From: Desulfobacterales bacterium
GTDB lineage: Bacteria > Desulfobacterota > Desulfobacteria > Desulfobacterales > JAFDCJ01
Direction: 5' to 3'
Length of the DNA: 16,545 nucleotides
Assembly (NCBI GenBank): GCA_020345785.1
Contig: CP070771.1
Location: forward strand, 5,479,284-5,495,828
This document shows, one piece after another, positions 6,658 to 14,237 of this stretch. The notes beneath the pieces are model-generated. The model did no database searches. It was not told the DNA's origin and saw nothing but the letters and a program-made list of their open reading frames with translations. The translations under genes and the position numbers were made by a program. Position 1 is the stretch's first letter. Each line of letters opens with the position of its first letter.

Positions 6658-6662
6658 GGAGG
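6658..6662 (+). promoter_or_regulatory. Ribosome binding site deciding a TTG start
   Basis: GGAGG lies eight bases ahead of the TTG at 6671. No ATG is available near the beginning of the signal peptide, so this site fixes the rare TTG start of the cupredoxin gene. Confidence 0.65.
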
Positions 6663-6670
6663 AAATTTAA

Positions 6671-7345
6671 TTGCGAACGTTACCGACAGTTATTGTCTCA
6701 CTTGTATTATTTGTTTTACTAGTCCTCATAGCCTTGCCGCTGAATGCATTTGCCGGCAAGATTAAAGGCATCGTTGAAGCACAAGGTTTGCGCACCCCGG
6801 AAGATGTCGTTGTATATCTTACCAAAGTACCGCAGAAAGATGTCGATCTCTCAAAAACCAGATTTGTCATGGACCAGCGCAACCTGGCGTTTATACCCCA
6901 CGTGTTGCCGGTCCCGGTAGGGGCATCCATCGAATTTCCCAACAACGACCAGGTTGAACATAATGTTTTCTCCATGTCCCGCACCAAAACGTTTAACCTG
7001 GGAAGTTATAAACCAGGCGAGATCAAGACAGTGGTTTTCGATAAAACAGGCATCGTTGAACTGCGCTGTGATGTTCACGCTGAAATGGCCGCCTATATTC
7101 TGGTTATGGAAAACCCATATTTTGCTGTGACAGACAAAAACGGCAATTTTCAGATTCCGGATGAAGTTTATCTAAAACAGGCAGGACTGGAAGGCCTTGC
7201 AGATCCTGCCCCTGGCAATTATGCCATTAAGACCTGGCACGAAAAACTTAAAACCCAAAAAAGTACCGTCGTTGTCCCTGAAAGCGGCGATGTGACCGTT
7301 GCACTCAAACTCAAAAGAGGCGTACCGGGTGTTTTGTACAAATGA
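6671..7345 (+). CDS. Exported type-1 copper cupredoxin (plastocyanin-like)
   Basis: A 224-residue exported protein with a signal peptide (hydrophobic core about 6-24, cleavage after AFA near residue 28). A cupredoxin domain follows with all four type-1 (blue) copper ligands: H97 in QVEHNVFS and C133-x2-H136-x2-M139 in CDVHAEM, as in plastocyanin and pseudoazurin. Residues 150-224 form a second small beta-domain (FAVTDKNGNFQIPD, NYAIKTWHEKL) resembling the carboxypeptidase-regulatory fold; the arrangement is common in proteins annotated as methylamine-utilisation-type plastocyanins. Blue copper proteins shuttle single electrons. Translation starts at a TTG fixed by the upstream GGAGG. The stop overlaps the start of the next gene (ATGA), so cupredoxin and TlpA are translationally coupled. 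Confidence 0.87.
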   Translation: MRTLPTVIVSLVLFVLLVLIALPLNAFAGKIKGIVEAQGLRTPEDVVVYLTKVPQKDVDLSKTRFVMDQRNLAFIPHVLPVPVGASIEFPNNDQVEHNVFSMSRTKTFNLGSYKPGEIKTVVFDKTGIVELRCDVHAEMAAYILVMENPYFAVTDKNGNFQIPDEVYLKQAGLEGLADPAPGNYAIKTWHEKLKTQKSTVVVPESGDVTVALKLKRGVPGVLYK

Positions 7346-7956
7346 AAAAATTGTCCACTATCCGCGCCGCATTATTTTCTGCTTTTTTTATTCTCCTTGG
7401 ATTGGCTCTCATGCATGTGTTTTATGATGCTCCCGCGGCAGGTTCTGAAAGCCCGGATCTGGAGCAATTATTCCGTGAGATGCGCATTGACAAAGTTCCT
7501 CAGGCCAAACTACCGGTTGAATTCAGCCTTAATGATCAGGACGGCAGACCGGTCAGCCTATCTGATTTCAGAGGCAAAATCGTCTTTCTAAACTTCTGGA
7601 CCACCTGGTGCCCCACCTGCCGCATTGAAATGCCTTCCATGGAGAAATTGCATCAAAAGTTTAAGGACCGCAATTTTGCCATGGTAACGATAGATCTGCA
7701 GGAGTCCGCTTCCCGGGTAAAAGAATTTTTTAAAGAATATAAGCTGACGTTCACCGCACTGCTGGATACCAGCGGGAATGTGGGGATGATGTTCGGCATC
7801 AACCAGATTCCCACCACGTATATTCTGGACAAAAAAGGGCGCATCATCGGAAAGGCGCTGGGCCCCCGGGAGTGGGACAGCCGAAAATCCATTGCCCTCT
7901 TTGAGCACTTGACCAACCGGCAGCCGCCGGCTTCAACCGCCGACACGCAGAATTGA
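7342..7956 (+). CDS. TlpA-like thioredoxin, exported (operon copy)
   Basis: A 204-residue membrane-anchored or exported thioredoxin. An N-terminal hydrophobic segment spans about residues 9-27. The thioredoxin domain covers about 57-190, with active site WCPTC (C90, C93) in the context NFWTTWCPTCRIEMPSMEKL, and the cis-proline loop QIPTTYIL. TlpA/ResA proteins reduce specific periplasmic thiols; in Bradyrhizobium, TlpA reduces the CuA cysteines of oxidase subunit II and its copper chaperone. It lies between a cupredoxin and a CuA-fusion gene, and the start overlaps the cupredoxin stop, so the likely clients are the CuA sites of this operon (inference). Its electron donor may be the CcdA at 10895-11644. 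It resembles the second TlpA (11661-12230), especially in the EMPSMEKL helix and the GPR[ED]W C-terminal motif. Confidence 0.9.
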   Translation: MKKLSTIRAALFSAFFILLGLALMHVFYDAPAAGSESPDLEQLFREMRIDKVPQAKLPVEFSLNDQDGRPVSLSDFRGKIVFLNFWTTWCPTCRIEMPSMEKLHQKFKDRNFAMVTIDLQESASRVKEFFKEYKLTFTALLDTSGNVGMMFGINQIPTTYILDKKGRIIGKALGPREWDSRKSIALFEHLTNRQPPASTADTQN

Positions 7957-7992
7957 CTCCGGCCTCCTGAACGTAGCTAACGACTCGTAAAT

Positions 7993-9918
7993 ATGAAGAA
8001 AAGAAAAATCTGGTTTCTTATTGCAATAACCTTCCTGCCGGCGGTGCTGGTCCCCCTGGCAGTTCAACTTTTGCCGACCGAAACAAAAACGCATACAATT
8101 TCACTGGAAGCCAAAAAATACGGCTATTCCCCGTATAGAATCATTGTCAGCAAAGGCGATACCATCCTTTTTAAGCCCGCTTCCCTTGACGCCACCCACG
8201 GATTTCTGCTGGATGGATACCCGCTGGAGTTCATTATGCGCAAGGGGGCGACCTTTCTCAAATATAGCTGGGAAGATGACGACGGTCATCTTAAAAGTGA
8301 CTGGGACCGGGTCTCGGAAGTTGAATTCACCGCCGATAAGGCCGGCAAATTCACCTTCAGGTGCACGCAAACCTGCGGCAACCTGCATCCGTTTATGACC
8401 GGGGAATTGATCGTAAGACCCAATATTCCCTACTATCTGTTTATTTCCCTGTCCATCTGGCTGGTGTTCAGCCTGCTGCTCTACGCGCGCTCGGATTCCG
8501 GCGCAGTCTTCTCAGGCTTCAAGCGCATCAATCTGCTCGAAAAATTGCCGGGTCTCGCGAGAATCTTCAAGATGCGCAGTTTCCAGTTTCTGGTGATCCT
8601 GCCGAACTTCATCGTATTTTATTTGTTCATTCTCAGCAGCCTGTGGGGCAGTCCGGTGGGCAATCGCAACATCGCGATTATTTTTGTCTGGATCCTGTGG
8701 TGGTTTGTGTTAAAGGCCGTCATCGTGCCGCTGGGTGGCCGCCTATGGTGCATGATCTGCCCCCTGCCGGCACCGGCCGAGTGGCTCAGCCGCCAAAGCT
8801 TTACCGGCGTCCGATACATTCAAAAACCCTTTAAGAAATTGCACCATCGGTTCACGGGTCTGCAAAAGGACTGGCCGAAATTGATGGACAATATCTGGCT
8901 GCAAAATTTCCTTTTTCTGGCGCTCATCTCATTTGGTATCATTCTGATCACCCGCCCGATCGCCACGGCATTGATGTTTCTGGCAATTCTTCTCATGAGC
9001 CTGCTCCTGGCCTTGATATACCGGCGTCGGGTCTTTTGCCAGTACCTGTGCCCCGTCGGCGGGTTCCTGGGCACCTATTCCATGGCCTCGATGACGGAGC
9101 TGCGGGCCGTCGATCGCAATATCTGCCGCAAACACAAAGAAAAGTCATGTTTCAGCGGCGGACCGAACGGCTGGGCCTGTCCGTGGAAGCAGTATATCGG
9201 CTCGATGAACCGCAACAACTACTGCGGCTTGTGCACCGAGTGCATCAAGAGCTGCCCCAAGGATAATATCGGACTATTCCTGCGCCCCTTTGGATCGGAT
9301 AGGATGCCCAGAGGCTATGATGAGATGTTCAATTTTATGATCATGCTCGTGGTGGCCATTGCGTTCAGTATTACCATGGGCGGCCCCTGGGGGATCATAA
9401 AGGATGCGGCCAACGTCACCGAGAGCAGAGCAATCGGTCCATTCCTCATCTATATTGCATCCATCTGGGGCGCGGCGCTGCTGCTGTTTCCGGGGCTGTT
9501 TGCGCTGGTGACGCTGGTTTCAAAGCGTGTTGCCGGCATTCAGCTGCCTTACCGCAGCCTGATGCTTCGTCTGTCCTACATGCTGGTTCCAATCGGCATT
9601 TTTGCCTGGATCGCTTTCAGTCTGCCCATGCTCATGGTGAATTACAGCTACATCCTGGTTGTTTTGTCGGATCCGCTGGGCTTGGGCTGGAATCTACTGG
9701 GCACGGCGAATTATTCATTTAAGCCGTTTTTCCCGGAATGGATACCCGTGATTCAGGGTGTTATATTGCTGACCGGCGTATATTTCAGCTTCAGCCGGGG
9801 GTATCTTGCAGTCAAAGATATTGTACTGGAGCCTGGGACGCGATTCAGGGTCATGCTGGCCCCAACCATTTTTCTTCTGCTGGTGGTCAATATTTTTTTA
9901 AAACTCTACATGGGATGA
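7993..9918 (+). CDS. CuA cupredoxin fused to NosR/NapH-like Fe-S membrane protein
   Basis: A 641-residue membrane protein. An anchor (residues 6-27) is followed by a periplasmic cupredoxin domain (35-143) with a complete CuA set: H69 (ATHGF), C124-x3-C128-x3-H132-x2-M135 (CTQTCGNLHPFM). The rest resembles the polyferredoxin membrane proteins NosR, NapH and CcoG: helices near 146-165, 198-218, 227-246, 305-343, 446-466, 483-508, 526-556, 585-600 and 619-637, with CxxCP at C253/C256, CxxxCP at C349/C353, further cysteines C378, C386 and C396, and a ferredoxin motif C411-x2-C414-x2-C417-x3-C421-P. At least one [4Fe-4S] cluster is expected, perhaps two. NosR and NapH relatives pass electrons from the quinol pool outward; here the chain would end in an attached CuA. 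No ribosome binding site is evident, and a 36-base gap follows the TlpA gene. The fusion is the most unusual protein in the window. Confidence 0.88.
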   Translation: MKKRKIWFLIAITFLPAVLVPLAVQLLPTETKTHTISLEAKKYGYSPYRIIVSKGDTILFKPASLDATHGFLLDGYPLEFIMRKGATFLKYSWEDDDGHLKSDWDRVSEVEFTADKAGKFTFRCTQTCGNLHPFMTGELIVRPNIPYYLFISLSIWLVFSLLLYARSDSGAVFSGFKRINLLEKLPGLARIFKMRSFQFLVILPNFIVFYLFILSSLWGSPVGNRNIAIIFVWILWWFVLKAVIVPLGGRLWCMICPLPAPAEWLSRQSFTGVRYIQKPFKKLHHRFTGLQKDWPKLMDNIWLQNFLFLALISFGIILITRPIATALMFLAILLMSLLLALIYRRRVFCQYLCPVGGFLGTYSMASMTELRAVDRNICRKHKEKSCFSGGPNGWACPWKQYIGSMNRNNYCGLCTECIKSCPKDNIGLFLRPFGSDRMPRGYDEMFNFMIMLVVAIAFSITMGGPWGIIKDAANVTESRAIGPFLIYIASIWGAALLLFPGLFALVTLVSKRVAGIQLPYRSLMLRLSYMLVPIGIFAWIAFSLPMLMVNYSYILVVLSDPLGLGWNLLGTANYSFKPFFPEWIPVIQGVILLTGVYFSFSRGYLAVKDIVLEPGTRFRVMLAPTIFLLLVVNIFLKLYMG

Positions 9919-9966
9919 AGGTGGACCGTTAAAAAAAATTCATAACCGAAAAAAAAGGTACTGCCG

Positions 9967-10458
9967 ATGTCAAAGGTAAATATTAAATGGGCGGTAATGG
10001 GGGCAGCATTTGGATATTTTTTCTTCCACCCCCTGATTCACATCATATCCCTGGCACACTATTTCGGCACCCACCCGCAGCCGGAAAATTTGGCGTCCGG
10101 GATATCGAACGCCTTTTCGGTTTCAATGCTGCCCTGGGGTTTGGCTTTTATGCTTTCGAACGCTCTGATTGGCATATTGTGGGGAAAAATTAAGCGGGCA
10201 GATGAAGAAAAGTTAAAAATGATTATCGAACTTCGAAGAGCATTTGACCGGGTCAAAACCCTCAGCGGCCTACTACCGATCTGCGCTTCATGCAAAAATG
10301 TTCGCGATGATCAAGGCTATTGGAATCGGATTGAAGCATACATTGAAGCGTATTCGGAAGCACAATTCAGTCATGGTATTTGCCCGGAATGTGCCAAAAA
10401 ACTGTATCCTGAATTTTATCGTGATGATGTGCCGAAGATCTTGAACGGCGAACGGTAA
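9967..10458 (+). CDS. Two-TM protein with GLLPICASCK paired-CxxC module
   Basis: A 163-residue protein with two predicted membrane helices (about 8-31 and 50-73), a charged helical linker (76-98) and a C-terminal module holding C106-x2-C109 (LSGLLPICASCKNVRD) and C139-x2-C142 (HGICPECAKKLYPE). This module is familiar from the C-terminal ends of many deltaproteobacterial PAS/sensor-kinase and response-regulator proteins, where it probably forms a zinc- or metal-binding ribbon; its function is not established. Here it is attached to a membrane hairpin with no sensor or kinase domain. AAGG about eight bases ahead supports the ATG. The gene follows the CuA/Fe-S fusion by 48 bases on the same strand, so it is probably co-transcribed. 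It might sense or buffer metal or redox state at the cytoplasmic face (inference). Confidence 0.72.
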   Translation: MSKVNIKWAVMGAAFGYFFFHPLIHIISLAHYFGTHPQPENLASGISNAFSVSMLPWGLAFMLSNALIGILWGKIKRADEEKLKMIIELRRAFDRVKTLSGLLPICASCKNVRDDQGYWNRIEAYIEAYSEAQFSHGICPECAKKLYPEFYRDDVPKILNGER

Positions 10459-10529
10459 AATATTTAAGCAAAAATTAATGTTGGTTCCCGAGCAAGTGCG
10501 TGTTTTTTTACCGAAAGAAGGAAAAAAAG

Positions 10530-10790
10530 ATGACGATTGAGATAAAGGTTCTGACGGCACCGGGTTGCACGACGTGCGATCAGGCAAAGGCCGTGGTTCA
10601 GAAATTTGTGGAACAGGCGAGAAGGGAATTTCCAGGCCTAAGTTACCGCACCATCGATGTGCTCGCGTCACCGGAAATTGGCGCACGATATGGGGTTCTC
10701 TCCACCCCCTCGATTATCATCAACGACGAATTGGCATTTAGGGGAGTTCCGAAAGAGAAAGCGTTGATGAAAAAATTGCAATCTATTTGA
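10530..10790 (+). CDS. Small thioredoxin/glutaredoxin-fold protein
   Basis: An 86-residue cytoplasmic protein with a minimal thioredoxin fold: first strand and active-site turn APGCTTCDQA (C13, C16), helix, then the conserved cis-proline region (STPSIIIND) and a last strand (LAFRGVP). It has no signal peptide. The length matches the small redox proteins of archaea and anaerobic bacteria annotated as thioredoxin family protein. The start at 10530 is chosen because AAGGA (10518-10522) lies seven bases before it; an in-frame GTG at 10500 would add an unlikely lysine-rich leader. It is the last plus-strand gene of the apparent operon. It could reduce thiols in the cytoplasm or feed electrons to CcdA, encoded just beyond on the opposite strand (inference). 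Confidence 0.82.
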   Translation: MTIEIKVLTAPGCTTCDQAKAVVQKFVEQARREFPGLSYRTIDVLASPEIGARYGVLSTPSIIINDELAFRGVPKEKALMKKLQSI

Positions 10791-10894
10791 ACACTTTGAC
10801 GATTTCTTAGCGGTTATTTTGCGTTTAAAGCCCGGTCATAATGAAGATCTGATTGGGAATTCAGTCCCCAAGGAATGCGTACTTTGCCCTGTTG

Positions 10895-11644
10895 CTAAAT
10901 TTTTTCTAAAAGCCACGCGGGCGTCAATTTTATAAAAAGGGAATTCAAAACTGTAAAATATCCGGTCATTACCAAAATGCCAATGAAGACCAAAAAGATT
11001 CCTCCGGCAATATGAATCCCCTTCAGCACTTTCTCATATTTTTGCAAAATACTTAGTACTGAACCACTCGCCCAGGCGGCGAATAGAAACGGAATTGCGA
11101 ATCCCAAAGAATAGGCTGTCAACAGAGTCACTCCTTGACTCATCCCCTTTGCGCCGGCGGCCAAGGCAAGGATAGAGCCCAGAATGGGGCCGATACAGGG
11201 GGTCCAGGCGGCCCCGAATGAGATTCCTATGATCATGGACCCTATATAGCCCGTGATTCCTGCCTTTAACGGGAGAAACTCCCGTGAGCGCATCAAAATT
11301 GGAATTTTGAACACGCCGGCTATGGAAAGCCCGAAAAAGATGATGACCAATCCTGCTATTTTTTGAATGATCCCTTGCTGGCTGGAGACGAACCTTCCCA
11401 AAAAGCTGAAAGAAGCACCCAGGATCACGAATACTGTGGACAGACCGAGAATAAAACATAGGGCGCTCAAAATGACTTTGGGGCGGTGACGTCTTTTCAA
11501 CAGCGGGGATTTTAGATCATCAAAAGATATTCCGCTAATGTATGAGATATAAGCCGGCACCAACGGCAAAACACAGGGGGAAAGAATCGAGAGTATTCCC
11601 CCGCTCAATGCGACGATGATCGAAAGATTTTCCGCTGATTGCAT
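10895..11644 (-). CDS. ccdA: CcdA-type thiol-electron transporter
   Basis: A 249-residue polytopic membrane protein of the CcdA/short DsbD family, which moves reducing equivalents from cytoplasmic thioredoxin to periplasmic TlpA/ResA-type proteins. The two catalytic cysteines lie in their usual settings: C24 in LSPCVLPLVP (first helix) and the cysteine of WTPCIGP in the fourth helix. About six helices are visible, with little beyond the family core. I take the ATG at 11644; an in-frame TTG two codons upstream is also possible. The gene follows the second TlpA gene by 16 bases, forming a minus-strand pair that is convergent with the large plus-strand operon. Confidence 0.92.
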   Translation of the reverse strand: MQSAENLSIIVALSGGILSILSPCVLPLVPAYISYISGISFDDLKSPLLKRRHRPKVILSALCFILGLSTVFVILGASFSFLGRFVSSQQGIIQKIAGLVIIFFGLSIAGVFKIPILMRSREFLPLKAGITGYIGSMIIGISFGAAWTPCIGPILGSILALAAGAKGMSQGVTLLTAYSLGFAIPFLFAAWASGSVLSILQKYEKVLKGIHIAGGIFLVFIGILVMTGYFTVLNSLFIKLTPAWLLEKI

Positions 11645-11660
11645 GATCAAACTTTCTCTA

Positions 11661-12230
11661 TCAAGAATTGGGTGTAATTTTTAATAGGGAGTCAATCAGT
11701 CCAAAAGCTTCCTCGCTTGCCCAATCCCGAGGTCCCAATGCGGCCCCGCGTAGATATCCATCACGGTCGATAAGATAAGTTATCGGAATGGACATGGCCC
11801 CATAGATCGATCCCACGCTGCTGTCGGCATCCAAAAGAATCGGAAAACTCAGCTTATATGACTCCTTGAAGGCTTTCACTTGCTTTACATTTTCTCCAAG
11901 ATTAACCGCCAGTATGGTAAAGTCATTGTTCTTAAATTTATTATAGAGCTTTTCCATAGACGGCATTTCGTACCGGCAGGGCGGACACCAGGTCGCCCAG
12001 AAGTTTAAGAAAACAACCTTGCCGCGCTGACCTGCCAGGCTAACCTTGTCGCCGTTTAGATCCGGCAATAGAAAGTTTTGCGCCTCGATCTTTGGGTCGA
12101 ATTTAACAATGGCCAGGGCCTCCATAAAATGTGCTTCTGCACGCGCCGGATCCCCGAAAATAATTGGATTCAAGAAGAATAAACTCAGAGTAATGAAGAA
12201 TAAGCCAAAAATTCGTTCAAGCTTTTTCAT
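11661..12230 (-). CDS. TlpA/ResA-like thioredoxin, exported
   Basis: A 189-residue exported or anchored thioredoxin: hydrophobic segment at residues 8-26, a likely cleavage near PARA/EA (residue 31), then a thioredoxin domain (about 48-185) with active site WCPPC (C82, C85) and the cis-proline loop SIPITYLID. The start at 12230 is set by AAGGAA (12238-12243) seven bases upstream; the frame stays open further upstream but encodes an unlikely Arg-rich extension. It forms an operon with ccdA, from which it most likely receives electrons. Clients could be haem-binding cysteines of the many cytochromes c or the CuA cysteines. It shares EMPSMEKL and GPRDW-type motifs with the operon copy at 7342-7956, suggesting a duplication (inference). 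Confidence 0.9.
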   Translation of the reverse strand: MKKLERIFGLFFITLSLFFLNPIIFGDPARAEAHFMEALAIVKFDPKIEAQNFLLPDLNGDKVSLAGQRGKVVFLNFWATWCPPCRYEMPSMEKLYNKFKNNDFTILAVNLGENVKQVKAFKESYKLSFPILLDADSSVGSIYGAMSIPITYLIDRDGYLRGAALGPRDWASEEAFGLIDSLLKITPNS

Positions 12231-12257
12231 TCTGATATTCCTTCGGAAAGTCTCAGA

Positions 12258-12278
12258 CTGAGGAGACCGTTCCCTCAG
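12258..12278 (-). repeat. Hairpin in leader of tlpA-ccdA
   Basis: CTGAGG and CCTCAG form a 6-bp stem with a 9-base loop, 28 bases upstream of the start at 12230. A second, overlapping dyad (CTCAG-A-CTGAG, 12252-12262) is mutually exclusive with it. This could be a regulator site or leader structure; no function can be assigned. Confidence 0.3.
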
Positions 12279-12457
12279 ATAAGTATCGTTTGTCCATAAT
12301 ATTTGTTTATCAGCTGCCGGGGCCGGAGATTTCGCGAACCGGATTTCGAATCTGCTGTTCTTACATGATCTTCGCAAAACGGCAGCCCTTTCAACTCTCA
12401 CCTGTAACTACGGTGAATTGCGCCCCTTTTTATTTCCGGATGGGCACTAATTATGAT

Positions 12458-12739
12458 TTAGGAAGGTTTTGGAATTTTGAAAATGGAATAGACAAGGATA
12501 GGAAGCTTGGGTGCCACGACAAGAGGACATAACTTACGGTACGAAGTTAAATCGATGAGAGCGGGACCTCCACCTTCTGGAGGAACATTGCTGTTTACCC
12601 CGATCCCACAGTGAATATCGGGGACATTATCCTTTTCGACATGTCCATTTGCATGGTTGAAATCCAAGGAACATACTGCAGCGGAGAACACATATACCAG
12701 GATGAGAATTCCCAACGATGCTCTATTATACTTAAACAC
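12458..12739 (-). CDS. Small exported protein, unrecognised
   Basis: A possible 93-residue exported protein. I take the GTG at 12739 because GGAGG (12750-12754) lies ten bases ahead and the protein then starts with a normal signal peptide (MFKYNRASLGILILVYVF..., cleavage near residues 20-24). An ATG at 12772 would give an extension that disrupts the signal peptide. The mature part contains His, two cysteines (in DIHCGIGV and RKLCPLVV), a VPPEGGGP turn and a hydrophobic, proline-rich tail (APKLPILVYSIFKIPKPS). I recognise no family. It is divergent from the multicopper oxidase gene and shares its 140-bp upstream region, so the two may be co-regulated. Confidence 0.5.
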   Translation of the reverse strand: MFKYNRASLGILILVYVFSAAVCSLDFNHANGHVEKDNVPDIHCGIGVNSNVPPEGGGPALIDLTSYRKLCPLVVAPKLPILVYSIFKIPKPS

Positions 12740-12786
12740 CGATTCTTGTCCTCCCTTCATTCTATGCCACATAGTATTACAAGCAC

Positions 12787-12801
12787 TTGACTGTGTGTCA
12801 A
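12787..12801 (+). promoter_or_regulatory. TTGAC-N5-GTCAA palindrome, candidate operator
   Basis: TTGACTGTGTGTCAA is a perfect 5-bp-arm inverted repeat between the divergent genes at 12739 (minus) and 12881 (plus). The arms resemble half-sites of CRP/FNR-family regulators such as HcpR, but the 5-base spacer is not their usual one. The TTGACT could also serve as a -35 element, although no good -10 lies 17 bases on. Confidence 0.4.
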
Positions 12802-12880
12802 TATTTAAATTGGGAAAACCGGCAAGGTGAAAATTATGTTTTATGTATTAATATGTGAGAAAACAGTTTGTAATGGAGCG

Positions 12881-14233
12881 ATGAAAATAATGCGGGAGAT
12901 CAACGAAAAGCGGCTTTTACTTTTGATAATCGGGGTCCTTCTCATCGGCTTACCGGTTAATATATACGGCAATGTTGAAGAGACATTTAATTTGACAGCC
13001 GCGGAGGGCTATCACCAATTTCCATTTTTCGACATCCAGACTCCGGTTTGGTCCTACAACGGCCAGATACCAGGCCCCATCATCCGCGGCAAGGTGGGAT
13101 CTACCCTGGTAATCAAATTTCTCAACAAACTCAAAGAGCCGTCGAGCATTCACTGGCACGGTTTGCGCATCGAAAATGCCATGGACGGCGTCCCGGGTGT
13201 TACCCAGGATCCGGTCGGATCGACTGAAAATTTCGTATATCGCCTGAAACTCGATGAGGCGGGAACTTTTTGGTATCACCCCCATTTCAACTCCAGCGAA
13301 CAACTGGAAAGAGGCCTGAAAGGGGCTTTCATTGTTGAGGAAGCTGAAAAACAGCCCTGGTCGCAGGATCTGGTATGGCTCATGGATGATTGGCTTCTTC
13401 AAAAAGACGGCAACATCTACCCGCAATTTAACACGGGGCGCGATCTGATGCACGATGGTCGCTGGGGCAACGTGCCGACCATCAACGGTAAATTTCGGCC
13501 TGAGGTTGCGGTCAAACCGGGCGAACGCATCCGCCTGCGACTGATCAATGGCGCCAATGCGCGCCTCTTCTCCCCCCGGATTGAAGGACTCTCAGCCGAC
13601 GTTATCGCAGTGGACGGAAGACCGGTTTCCCAAATCTTTCCGCTCGACCAGTTCGAGTTGTCGCCGGGAAACCGGATCGATCTGGATATTAAAATACCGC
13701 AGGAGGCGGGCGGAAAAACATATACTGTTGAGGATGGATTCACCCGGCAACAATTCCTGCTGGCTACTTTAAACGTGACGCAGTCAGAACCGGTGAAAAC
13801 GCCTGAGTTCACCGTCCCAACTGAAGCAAGTTTTATTCCCGCTTCGCTGTTTGAAAACGTAAAAGTGGCCAAAACATGGGACCTAAATGCAATCCGGGGA
13901 GGCAAATATGGCATTGGCTGGACCATGAACATGAAGCTGTGGCCCGATTCCGACAAGGTTGATTATCCGATCCGAGTACCCCAGAAAGTCACCTTTTTAA
14001 ACAGCAGTTCAAGGCTGCATCCCATGCACATTCACGGCGTTTTCTTTAGAGTGCTGGAGCGTAACGGCCAGAAAGCAGTCGAGCCATATACCCGGGATAC
14101 GGTTCTGGTGGGCCCGCGGGAAAGCGTCACCATTGGCTTCGTACCCGAACATCGCGGCATCTGGCTGACCCATTGTCATATCCAGGAGCATGCCGAGGCG
14201 GGCATGATGACGACGATTGAAGTGAAGGAATGA
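12881..14233 (+). CDS. Multicopper oxidase, exported
   Basis: A 450-residue three-domain multicopper oxidase with an N-terminal signal peptide (hydrophobic core about 11-29). All four copper-binding regions are intact: HWHG (H91, H93), WYHPH (H133, H135), HPMHIHG (H380, H383, H385) and HCHIQEHAEAGMM, with H431-C432-H433, H437 and the type-1 axial M442. Such enzymes couple one-electron oxidation of a substrate (Cu(I), Fe(II), Mn(II) or organics) to oxygen reduction; members near copper genes, such as CueO and CopA of the Pco/Cop type, oxidise Cu(I). No Met-rich copper-binding insert is evident. The start is uncertain: ATG 12881 (GGAG only two bases ahead), ATG 12890, or an upstream GTG at 12827. 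The presence of an oxygen-using enzyme in an otherwise anaerobic gene set suggests copper or oxygen defence. Confidence 0.9.
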   Translation: MKIMREINEKRLLLLIIGVLLIGLPVNIYGNVEETFNLTAAEGYHQFPFFDIQTPVWSYNGQIPGPIIRGKVGSTLVIKFLNKLKEPSSIHWHGLRIENAMDGVPGVTQDPVGSTENFVYRLKLDEAGTFWYHPHFNSSEQLERGLKGAFIVEEAEKQPWSQDLVWLMDDWLLQKDGNIYPQFNTGRDLMHDGRWGNVPTINGKFRPEVAVKPGERIRLRLINGANARLFSPRIEGLSADVIAVDGRPVSQIFPLDQFELSPGNRIDLDIKIPQEAGGKTYTVEDGFTRQQFLLATLNVTQSEPVKTPEFTVPTEASFIPASLFENVKVAKTWDLNAIRGGKYGIGWTMNMKLWPDSDKVDYPIRVPQKVTFLNSSSRLHPMHIHGVFFRVLERNGQKAVEPYTRDTVLVGPRESVTIGFVPEHRGIWLTHCHIQEHAEAGMMTTIEVKE

Positions 14234-14237
14234 AGAA

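Noticed and set aside
7993..9918. NosR of a nitrous oxide reductase cluster
   Set aside because: No FMN-binding domain, a CuA domain in its place, and no nosZ, nosD, nosF, nosY or nosL in the window.
10853..10871. Hairpin TTGGG/CCCAA between convergent genes
   Set aside because: Only 5 bp with no T-run on the plus strand; too weak to call a terminator.
12787..12815. Sigma-70 promoter with TTGACT as -35 for the multicopper oxidase
   Set aside because: The sequence 16-18 bases downstream (TTGGGA) is a poor -10, so only the palindrome is reported.
13417..13956. 179-codon minus-strand frame
   Set aside because: Antisense to the multicopper oxidase, which has intact copper motifs.
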